Assembly (NCBI GenBank): GCA_028554645.1 | Contig: JAQOOI010000016.1 | Location: 682,001 to 746,000, forward strand | Direction of reading: 5' to 3' | Source of the DNA: Omphalotus guepiniiformis | Lineage: Eukaryota > Basidiomycota > Agaricomycetes > Agaricales > Omphalotaceae | Length of the DNA stretch: 64,000 nt | Shown: positions 55,501-64,000 of the stretch, piece by piece | How positions within the stretch are numbered: position 1 is the stretch's first letter | How the letters are laid out: each line of letters begins with the position of its first letter | The notes under the pieces: generated by a model | What the model saw: only the letters and a program-made list of their open reading frames with translations | Database searches by the model: none | What the model was told of the DNA's origin: nothing | Program-made: the position numbers and the translations under genes

Positions 55501-57059
55501 TTCATGGAAGCTAAGCAATTGGTAGGCATATTGTCTCACGTATTGACGAGTTGAATGCTGATGCAGTGCGTAAGTTTGCGGTGATTGACGTGGTAGTTGA
55601 GGAGCAATGCACCACGCGCATTTTCGTGTATCCGACTGGATTCGGTCAATCGAACAAGCGACTGAAGGTTAGAGGTGACCTACAAGACAGTTTTCTGGTC
55701 GCAGCACTCTTCACTGTTGTTCTGGGTCCGACGGATATCCCCGCTGACTGGAGAAAGAGCATCCGCGAACGCCTTGAAGAAGCAGAAGATATGCGGGATC
55801 CTCAGGTCAATCCGAAGTTGTGGAAAGAACAACGTAGATCTCGAAATCCCTCGTTCAAGCATGCTGCAAGGATACTACAGCTGCAAGGATGGCTTCAAGA
55901 GTATATGTCTGTTGCGGACCGACCCTATGCTATTTGGAATGGCGACGTGCTTAGTGTTATGACTCAGATAGAGGCTTTGCTTTTGTCTGCCCTGATGAAA
56001 CAGTATCCGCAAGCGGTGGACAAGGGTCTCGGGTCGGAAGAGACGCTCAAGGCGGTTTTCGTGCATGTCGACGCTTTGAAAGATATCGGAAAGTTACCGG
56101 GACTTGGAGAGACTCGTGAACATAAGATTGAGACGATGCTCATCTTGTATGGGTCCAGTCCTGATGTAAATCCTCGGTATTGGGGCTTTCGCGAGATTTA
56201 CCCTATTGGTAGGTTTGCTTCTTTGTCCGCACGCTGGGTTGAACTAAACGCATGAATGTATGATTGACAGGCGGCATACTTACCTTTACTGCAAATGCAT
56301 TACTCAAAAATCCTATAGAGCTTTGGGAAATGATTGATCATGTTGCCGACCATCAGCTTTGGTGTAGTTATATCATTCCTCCTGTCCTAGGAATGGCCAT
56401 CAAGTTGCTCTACAAGGATGACGACCCTTTGAAGGCATATGACGAGTAAGTGAAATTCAACGTGTATATATTCTATTCTGATCATTCGCAGCGGAAAGTT
56501 CGCTTTCGGCTTCCTCCTTTCAGCGATAGACAAAGGTGATATAGCTCTGATGTACGCACCACCTCTCCCGCATAGTGTGGTATCCAAAAACACACCACGA
56601 GATGGTAAACCTCGGGATTTGAGCGCTTGGACACAGCTCTCGGAATCGCTCTACGAGCAGGATCCAAAGCTCCATCAGTTCAAGGACGATACGATGGATT
56701 GGTTGAATGCCCAAGGAGACTGCTTGCTGCGCGATCCTCGCGAGACGCTCGAGTACTGCTTGCACGAGTTCCATAGCAAGTATGCTAACATTCCGGAATC
56801 AAAGTGGCATCAAACACTAGAGGAGGAGATTTCGAATGATTTAGCGGTGATGCAAATTCAGCCTGAGTTGATGAAGAACTATCGGAGATTTGTTGTGCTC
56901 AAGGCGGAGCAAGACGAGCACATCACTCAGTATCGGGATGGGGTAGGTTTCTAATTCACTATTGATTTATTTCTCTTGGCTGACTATTTTCAGTTTGAGT
57001 GGAAGGCTTGTCGGTCGTTCCGTTTTCATGATCTGTCGGACGATAATGTGAAGTTGTGA
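52543..57059 (+). CDS. Large chromodomain protein, possible Chp1-like silencing factor
   Basis: The first exon is 52543-52608 (MAKRKKRTRVVKEEEQ). A chromodomain spans four small exons at about residues 20-75: EEVFQVIKKARV, EYLVK, WAGYDD, then TWEP; the aromatic residues that bind methylated lysine are present, so it likely reads H3K9me. A basic coiled region, a Ser/Asp-rich acidic stretch, and a long Ser/Pro-rich exon (about 54000-54901) follow. The C-terminal half (55200-57059) is folded: KYKWEGKIVLQSG..., FVYPTGFGQSNKRL, then GGILTFTANALLKNPIELW and a helical end, stop TGA 57057-57059. A chromodomain followed by such a C-terminal pair recalls the SPOC and PIN-like domains of fission yeast Chp1; this is a comparison from memory, not shown. 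Junctions at 54900, 55016 and 55154 keep phase; the one near 55522 needs a very short intron and is uncertain. Confidence 0.82.
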
Positions 57060-57400
57060 TACTTTATGTTATTTCTGTATTTCTTGTACTATTTGTATGA
57101 ATATATGTAGTATCTGTATCCTGCACTGGATAGGCTTTGAAACGGAGACTCGGGCCGGGACGCGTGTGCACCACGCAACTCCCAAAATGGTAATCAGCAT
57201 ATGACAGTACGCTTGGACTTTACTGACCTCATCAAACTGGACCTTGTTTGAGAAATCAGGCTACGCTGGAGCGATGAGACAAATGACCGAGAGCGCGTCA
57301 TTGGACTTCAGGATCGTCGTCACTCGTTCATCATCCGTACCGGTTACTGCTGCGGTATAAAATCTCGTATTCCTATTTTTGCGGGTCTTCACTAATAACA
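57060..57400. other. Intergenic region before the HAM1 gene
   Basis: Holds the chromodomain gene 3' end and the HAM1 promoter; a GGTATAAAATC element lies at about 57353-57363, 40 bp before the start codon. Confidence 0.5.
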
Positions 57401-60123
57401 ATGAACAGACTCATTGACGTTCTCGCTGCTTTTGAAGCTGGAAAACTCCCTTCGCATGATCAAGTTCACCAGTTTCTCGAGTGGCTCAAGACAGATGTTC
57501 TCTCTGAAGCCCAGCCGTCTTCTTTCGGAGGACTCAGCTCGCAGGGTCGATTACTCGCGGACCGAGTACGGGATGTTTTAACGGCGTACCAGTTAATGGG
57601 AGAGCATAAGAATAGTACGTTCTTTCTACCGTAAATCCGGATCACTTCCGAGTCTGATCCTCTCTTTAGAGGACAATGTTTTGCAGGAGACATTCTGGCA
57701 TCTCTCTCAGAGCGATTATTCGTCATCTTCCGTGGAAGTTGATACCGATATCAAGGCGGACGAAGTGGCTAAGGACTTCCAAAAGATTCAGTCCTCTCTT
57801 CGTACCATCTTGGAAATTTTTTTGTCTGGCATTTCTTCAGAAGGCGCTTCCCTTTTCCAGGATTTCGGCTCATTCGTTCGCCTTTCTTTGGCGGATGCCG
57901 CCGAAGTCCTTGAAAGCCGTGCCGCCCATACGAAAGATAGTTTGCGCGAGACCGAGGAAGAAGTGCAGGAGGGCAAGAGAGATTCACTTGGTCGAGACAA
58001 GGAGCGGATGAAGGAAGAGGAAGATACAAAGGTCGCGTTCGAACACGCCATGGATACCTTGAAGGACGCAGGATCTTCCGCTATTGGTGCAGGCCAGCAA
58101 ACTGCTGCAAAAGCTTCAGAGCTAGCGGATCAAACTTCGACTCGTCTCCAAAACGCTTTTGTCAAGGTAATCTTCATTTCACAGAGTAAGAAACCGCACT
58201 AACATCTGTTGTCAAGATGTGCGAGCGCGCTCAGAAGGACGAAGCGTACCATGAAACGATGGAAACGCTTTTGGGCACGATTCAGAAGTGGCTTTCTCAA
58301 GGGTTTGATACCGCCACCAATGTAGCAGCTCAATCCGCGTCTCTGGACTCTTTGATCTTTGATCCTACCCCTGAGCAACACGTTCACAAAGCTCTGAGGG
58401 GAATCGAAACTTTGCTCTCTCGCCTCTCGCATACCACTCTTTCCGAGTTTGTAACCTCCATCAGACAATGTGCTTTCGACATCCGAGAGGATGATGATTT
58501 GTGCCATTGGTTCGATGATTTCTTCACCCACCTTCATAAGGATCTCAATGAGGTTGGGTACATAAGCTCTGATGAAGCTAAACACACACGCAAAGACCTG
58601 CGCACTCGTTGGAAGGAGATGCTCGACGTAGACTCTGACTTTGGTCGGCAATGGAAGAAGGACTTTGAACAGCTTAGGAAGGAGATGCGGAAGTTCCATG
58701 ATGGCTTACGTGGCGATGAAGATTTGAATAGGCTTAAAGACGCTCATCAGAAACTCGGTCAAGCTATTGAGCGTGGTTTGGTTGAGGCTAGTTCTGACGC
58801 TCAATCGGGCATGCAGGCAGTTGTGGAGAAAATTACTTGGTTCTGGCAGGACTTGTTCAAGGTATATGTTCCTCGCCTTCTGGTAAAGCTGAAGGATGCG
58901 TCGATACCAAGGTACGATAGTTTGTCTGTTTTTGGCGCTTACAAAACTGACTCGTTATCAGAATCGAGTATAAAGATCCTGAAGCTGAATTGGTTTTGGA
59001 GAAATTGGACGTTTCTTCATTCAATATCCTTCCCTCCCACATCTACATGCGCAATATCACGGACGTTGATATTGTAGTTCCCGCTCTTTCGTCTGCCCCT
59101 GTTCAGCCAGAGACTCAAGTTCAGTTAGGAACTCTCACTCACCTTCGCGCTCAAGCTGTCCAATTTGAGCTCAAGGATATTTCGTTCTATTTCAAAGACA
59201 AACAATCTATGGTTGGGCCCTCGGATTTTTCAGGGCGTGTGTCTTTTAACCTTCCACCCAAAGGTATCGACATAGACCTGAAGATGCGTCTCATCCCTGC
59301 ATCGGCTGAGACGACTCTTGCGCCAGTATCCACCAAGAATGTGTCGTCGCAACCTGTCCCTACGCCAGTCTCCCAGGCGAAGACAACGATGTCTCAGCGT
59401 GCGTTGTATCGCTCGTTTCACGTCATCGAAAAGCTTGAAGTGCACATTACGGATGACGTCGACCTTAAAATCACAGAATCTAATCATCCCATTATCGTCT
59501 CCGCCTTCAAGCCTATTTTTGTCATGCGATTCCAGGATGCACTGAAGCGTGCGCTTGAGGCGCAGATCGAAGCTGTAGTCAAAACTGTTGATGGACTTGC
59601 GTTCGATGTTTCGGAGCGTGCGCAAGTGTTTCGTGATACTGGGCTTGGTGCGGGGGCATCGTACGCTGCTGCATTCTGGTCTGAATTTGGTCGACTTAGA
59701 CGCAGTGGGTTCTTGGGCGGATCGAATGAGACGAAGTATGCCAAGTGGCGTGCGACGGGTACTGGTATGATCGTGGAAGAGATGCATGTTGATCCGGAGA
59801 CGGGTGAACAATCTAGCCGGATGGCACTAGCAGTTGGTGCTGAGCCGCAGATTCTTAGTGGCGAGAAGCGGGGTCCAGAGGGCACCGCGTCTGTTTCGAT
59901 GAAGGAGAGGATAAGGACTGCTACTGGTCAAATGGCTGAAGATGTTGGTGCGGATATGGAGGCAATTCCGCAGGCTATGGAGGTGGATGATATGGCTGCG
60001 CAGGTTGAAGGTGTATTAGAGGAAGGGAAAAAGCAGGTGGCTACTTTCATGGATTCTGTACAGGCGCGAGTGACGGTGGAGAAGAGGAAGCAAGGATGGC
60101 AGAGTTCTGCGTTTAGTGTTTGA
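57401..60123 (+). CDS. HAM1-domain (DUF4449-type) fungal protein
   Basis: Four exons join in frame: 57401-57614, 57670-58166, 58217-58911 and 58962-60123, giving 855 aa. The start follows a TATA-like element by about 40 bp. The N-terminal half is helical and amphipathic (repeated Lys/Glu/Ala, for example KASELADQTSTRLQNAFVK), as in HAM1 N-terminal domains. The C-terminal half is beta-rich and resembles the HAM1 C-terminal domain (KYDPEAELV-like start, FNILPSHIYMRNITDVDI, FELKDISFYFKDK, GRVSFNLPPKGIDIDLKM), which I recall as related to lipid-binding BPI/LEA-like folds. No signal peptide or transmembrane helix is seen. Fungal members are linked to hyphal fusion or lipid metabolism; the exact role here is not known. 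Confidence 0.85.
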
Positions 60124-60894
60124 TTTTTGGACTGAGTAGGAAATGAACGATATTACCTTTGTTTAATTGTTGTTTTTTCCTTCGTGTATAAAAACCTGTA
60201 TCAGAAATGTCAATAATGATTTATCTGACCATACGACTTGTGGAGTTGTGATTTTCCTCTCTTGATGATGGTTAGTATAGTTGGTACGTGTATCTTTTAA
60301 CCCTTTTTCAGTTTAGAAATCTTCTTGTCACAAAAATACAAAAAATAACGTCTGTATCACGATTTTAAAAGTCTTTGGACTGAACGAGAGTATCCATCAC
60401 TTCACTCCGAAGATTGCGTTGCAATACTGATAACATGTAAGTCATCAAAAGTTTTTGGTACATAAAATATCAAAACGCGTATAATCTTTTCCATCCTCTC
60501 TGTGTACTCATACACGCTACCCTTTATTAGATCCTTATCGTCGTCGTCGTCGTCAACATCAGCAAAACATTTCTCAAGCTGTCATCGCTGATATGAAATC
60601 CACCTACACGATTTGAATGAGAGACATATCCCTCGATGAAGGATGTTTGCTATAAATCTGGCCCGGTAGTATCGATTTCATTCGGAGGAATAGTGGTAGT
60701 CAGTCAACCACGTCCAGCTACTCAAACGAACATCATTGCATGGTTTATATCAGAAACAGATGGCATAGTATGATCGCAGCGTCGAAATGTGAAAGTATCG
60801 TATGAAAAACTCGATAATAGCTCGGACTCGAAGAAGTATTTAGAGTGTACCTGCGAATCCTGTCAATTGACTGCTAATAGCATTAGAAAAGCCC
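60124..60894. other. Convergent intergenic region
   Basis: No gene recognised. A run of TCG triplets lies at about 60539-60553. The 3' ends of the HAM1 (+) and IRG-like (-) genes meet here. Confidence 0.45.
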
Positions 60895-62523
60895 TCAGTC
60901 ATTCTTTGAAGGCATTTCGCGCGGGACGTTACGCCTTTCATGAGCTGTGGCCAGGATATCGTGAATCAAGTTGACCTCGTCGATAATATTAGCCTGATCT
61001 GTCACGCGAAGCTTCCCTTGAATCGTCTTCTTCAATGTCTCGTTGTTCACAAGATAAACCTTCTGGGCAGGTAATTTCGCGTTGTGAAGATTGCTCTCCA
61101 CGCTCTTGCGAGATTCCTCGCAGTATTTGACCAGGACTTCAGATGGGACGGACTCGAGCTGTCGCTCCCTCTCATCCTCGTCGATGTCTTCGTCTTCTTC
61201 AATCAGAGTTCTCGTGTCTCTTTCCATGTTCCTAAGGTGAACGTCGGATTTCGAACGGACAATGAAGCAAGGTATCTTGTATCGTGCACAGTTGTCCAGA
61301 ATCGCGATGTCCGTGTCAGTGAGCCGACTGTCCCATAGAACAATGATGCAGTCGAAAATGAAGAGCCCTTGCTTGTTGAAGTACTCCCACCTAGGGATAT
61401 GAAGTGTCCCCGCACCAGGAATGTCATACCAGACGAACGGATGATCTCGACGGGGATCAGGATAACGTGTGATGTCAAGAGTCGTCTCCGTAATTCCAAC
61501 AGCAGCAGCAGTCTTTGAGCCATTGCTCACTCCTCGTAAGGCATTGATCAATGACGACTTGCCGCATCCTGCGATGCCAGCTACCGCGAAGTGGAAGAAG
61601 CCTTCCTTGTACTGACGAGCCTCGAGTGTATTATGATATTGCTCTGCAGTTGGCCATTCGACCGGCTCGATGCCTTCTCGCCACTTCTGCCTTGCATCCT
61701 CGAGCTCTTGGGCGGTTCTCGCAGAATCCTGCTCCGCCTGTTCCTTCGCAGCTTTCTCGCGCTGAGCACGCTCCGTCGCCTCAGCTTCAGCTCTTCGAGA
61801 TGCTTCGGCTTGCCTCTGCGCCTCGTGCTGCGCGGCTCTTGCGGCATCTGCTTCCGCTTTCTCCCGTTGAGCGCGGGCGGCAGCTTCCTGAGCATTTTTC
61901 TCTGCTCTACTGGCAGCCTCGCGAGCTCGGGCAGCCTGTTCTCGCTCTGTTGCAGCTTTCTGGGCAGCCTCTTTCGCAGACCTTTCCGCGTTCTCGCGAG
62001 CCTGACGGTCTGCTGCAGTTTTCTGGGCAGCCTCTTTTGCAGACCTTTCCACGTTCTCACGAGCCCGACGGTCTGCTGCAGCTTTCTGGGCGCTCTCTTT
62101 CGCAGACCTTTCCGCGTTCTCACGAGCCCGACGGTCTGCTGCAGCTTTCTGAGCGGCTTCTTTCGCAGACCTTTCCGCGTTCTCGCGAGCCTGACGGTCT
62201 GCTGCAGCTTTCTGGGCAGCCTCTTTTGCAGACCTTTCCACGTTCTCACGAGCCCGACGGTCTGCTGCAGCTTTCTGGGCGCTCTCTTTCGCAGACCTTT
62301 CCGCGTTCTCACGAGCCCGACGGTCTGCTGCAGCTTTCTGAGCGGCTTCTTTCGCAGACCTTTCCGCGTTCTCGCGAGCCCGACGCTCTTCCTCCAGTTT
62401 CTGCTCGATCGCAACCATGGTAGGGTTTCTGTCCCTGTTTCCAGAAATAAGTCTTGTGCAAAGTGTTGCTACGGCTGTCACTGCCGCCGCGATCGGTAAC
62501 ACAATCGAAGCAACAACTCCCAT
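60895..62523 (-). CDS. IRG-like GTPase with membrane anchor and repeat coiled coil
   Basis: One exon of 542 codons. Residues 1-28 form a hydrophobic segment (VVASIVLPIAAAVTAVATL), a likely membrane anchor. Residues about 40-285 are an Ala/Arg/Glu/Lys coiled coil, the first half made of seven near-perfect 21-residue repeats (core ENAERSAKEAAQKAAADR). The GTPase domain begins about residue 305: P-loop GIAGCGKSS (about 314), a switch region with TETTLDITRYPDP, DIPGAG (G3, about 366), and RSKSD (G4, about 424). The order and the FVWYDIPGAGT context match immunity-related GTPases (IRG/p47), best known from vertebrate defence but with relatives in fungi. Function in fungi is unknown. The ORF on the plus strand over the repeats is a shadow. 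Confidence 0.85.
   Translation of the reverse strand: MGVVASIVLPIAAAVTAVATLCTRLISGNRDRNPTMVAIEQKLEEERRARENAERSAKEAAQKAAADRRARENAERSAKESAQKAAADRRARENVERSAKEAAQKAAADRQARENAERSAKEAAQKAAADRRARENAERSAKESAQKAAADRRARENVERSAKEAAQKTAADRQARENAERSAKEAAQKAATEREQAARAREAASRAEKNAQEAAARAQREKAEADAARAAQHEAQRQAEASRRAEAEATERAQREKAAKEQAEQDSARTAQELEDARQKWREGIEPVEWPTAEQYHNTLEARQYKEGFFHFAVAGIAGCGKSSLINALRGVSNGSKTAAAVGITETTLDITRYPDPRRDHPFVWYDIPGAGTLHIPRWEYFNKQGLFIFDCIIVLWDSRLTDTDIAILDNCARYKIPCFIVRSKSDVHLRNMERDTRTLIEEDEDIDEDERERQLESVPSEVLVKYCEESRKSVESNLHNAKLPAQKVYLVNNETLKKTIQGKLRVTDQANIIDEVNLIHDILATAHERRNVPREMPSKND
61955..62400. repeat. 63-bp tandem repeat inside IRG-like gene
   Basis: About seven copies of a 63-bp unit encode the 21-residue coiled-coil repeat. 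Variant units recur in the same order, so there is a higher-order period of three units (189 bp): units with Ala-Ala, Glu-Ser and Val substitutions follow one another twice. The unit lacks stop codons in several frames, which creates long antisense ORFs. Confidence 0.9.
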
Positions 62524-63910
62524 GAATATCCTGACAAACTATATCGAAGAAAAGTACTGCAGCGAATACTGGACACGGACGTACAAATTGAGAATTGTTG
62601 AAGTGTATGTAGGAATCTGAACTCTTCAAAAGCTGTTGAAGTTGTTATAAAATGTTCAAAAACGAAATGAACACGCATACCTTCCAATATCGCAGATGTA
62701 GGCGGAAGGGTGGCGGAAGGGTGTGATGAATATGACGAGAATAATAATCCTTATAACTGCCAGGATCCAGGATTATGCAACCCGTACAAACTTCATCCAT
62801 GAGGTTTGGCTGTGACAAAAATGGTTACACTCAGAAAAAAATCAGCGAAGCTGCCCCAAACATATATAAATAGTGATCATAGATATTTTGGGTTCTTGTC
62901 TCCGTGAACCCTGGTATGTTCGATTATTGGTAGCGTAATGGTGGCAGAAAAGGAAGAATAGAACCAGCTTGAGTATATTGTCCTGAAGTAGTCCAGCAGT
63001 GCCGTTACTCAGATCCGAAAGCGTTCAAGAAGCTGTTCCCCACCTTGCTAAAATGCGACCTTGCTAAATACGCATGACGATTTCGACATAATCCAGTGCC
63101 CGGGGCCCTGTCAATGATCGATATTGACAAGACATTCCCTTCCAGAAGATGCCCCAGAATCGCAGTGGTTAAACCTGATACGCTGCGCCCGTGTCCGGAA
63201 GCCAATCTCGCGCACGGGCTCTGGCTAGAATCCGCTTTGATTTGTTTGCGATATATATGAAAGTTTCAGAGGAAGTCGCGCTTGTATTAGAGGATTTGGC
63301 ACATAGGTGGTTTGCTTGATGATCTGACCAGTAGTCCCATCTTCCCATGCCACGGCCCGTTTGAAGATTGAAATGCGTAGCCATGACTGCATCCGGCAAC
63401 GTCCAGCAGCGGCCCAAAAGATACAGTGACACCCAGCCGTTCAAGTCTATTGACATAAAGTTCAAGATCGAAAAAACCGGCAATGTCCTCCCTTCATGAC
63501 TGTCGTTGAGAGTGACTCAAGCAGTGGCGGCTGGGGCACTGATCAAGAGCTACAACGCCGTCAGGAGGACTATGGCTGAGCGCTGAGCGTTAGGTTTGAA
63601 AGTTGGACTGCAGCTGGCCTCTTGGGTGGACATAGTAATTGGCGAAGAATATTTCTAAACTCGTGGGCAGAAGTTGTAGTCGGGCCGTGTTGGCCGGCGG
63701 CTACTCGCCAACGTTCCCAACGACGTACAGTCTTGCACCGGAAATGAATAAAATTGTAGACTAGTTAATACCCTAGCAGACATCACATCGAGTACACAGA
63801 AATTGAACTAAATCAAAACATTGCAAGTCGTCCGAGAACGAGCAATCAAAATATTCAATCTGATACCGTGTCCACCATCATATCACCTGCTGACCATTCC
63901 TCCCAGTACC
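62524..63910. other. 1.4 kb without an assignable gene
   Basis: Holds the IRG-like promoter and the 3' flank of the last gene. Minus-strand ORFs at 63005-63205 and 63169-63483 have no recognisable features. Confidence 0.4.
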
Positions 63911-64000
63911 CTACCCTCCTTTCCATCTAGCGTTCATAGCACTATAGAGCTTGTGAGCGCCTTCACCTAACAAAGCACTGCCGGTCTCTGAAGGATCTGA
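63911..64000 (-). CDS. 3' end of an unidentified minus-strand gene (cut by window end)
   Basis: The minus strand reads in frame from the window edge, SDPSETGSALLGEGAHKLY then SAMNARWKGG, to TAG at 63913-63911. The codon use and lack of stops look like the C-terminus of a protein; too little is visible to name it. Confidence 0.4.
   Translation of the reverse strand, partial: SDPSETGSALLGEGAHKLYSAMNARWKGG

Noticed and set aside
61551..62499. Long plus-strand ORFs (about 290-300 codons) opposite the IRG-like gene
   Set aside because: They exist because the 63-bp repeat unit has no stop in these frames; the minus-strand product has clear GTPase motifs and a coiled coil, the plus-strand ones are Leu/Ser/Pro/Cys repeats without a family.

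Overview
The window looks like nuclear DNA of a basidiomycete fungus, most likely an Agaricomycete. Genes are packed with short GT-AG introns of about 40-80 nt, and eukaryotic housekeeping genes sit next to families expanded in mushrooms (DUF6533 membrane proteins, mpaB-like oxygenases, chromoviral Gypsy elements). No rRNA, tRNA or CRISPR array was recognised. All calls come from reading the sequence and from remembered families; no database search was run, and exon borders are manual.

Layout. 1-1761: 3' part of the glycyl-tRNA synthetase gene (+). 1762-14444: a 12.7-kb ORF desert rich in short tandem repeats, with one plausible small four-exon gene at 5338-5836. 14445-18502: compact housekeeping block with mitoribosomal mS29/DAP3 (-), autophagy ATG12 (-) and ER membrane complex EMC8/9 (+). 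ATG12 and EMC8/9 start codons are only 75 bp apart. 19500-22300: a coiled-coil protein, then broken remnants, including an mpaB-like oxygenase with frameshifts.

23227-39175: a DUF6533-type membrane-protein gene split by about 14.3 kb of nested retroelements. Gypsy-A (24636-38893, target duplication TGTAC) landed inside the 5' splice site of the last visible intron. Gypsy-A itself carries a solo LTR of its own family (27138-27588, duplication CTGCC), has lost the middle of its coding region to an unassigned 1.2-kb segment, and hosts an apparently intact young element, Gypsy-B (28389-36873, duplication GATAC, 540-bp LTRs that look identical). Gypsy-B encodes gag and a full protease-RT-RNaseH-integrase-chromodomain pol on the minus strand. 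Between pol and its 3' LTR it carries an opposite-strand gene with its own TATA box and intron, encoding a protein with a Zn2Cys6-type cysteine pattern. This accessory gene is the most interesting item in the window.

39509-64000: a metalloprotease-like gene with a damaged signal peptide, a pseudogene with two nonsense codons, a large O-methyltransferase (-), a DUR3 urea transporter (-) with GATA sites upstream, a large chromodomain protein (+), a HAM1-domain protein (+), an IRG-like GTPase with a tandem-repeat coiled coil (-), and the 3' end of one more minus-strand gene. Decayed genes cluster on both sides of the nested transposons, while the housekeeping genes read cleanly, so the breaks are unlikely to be general sequencing error.
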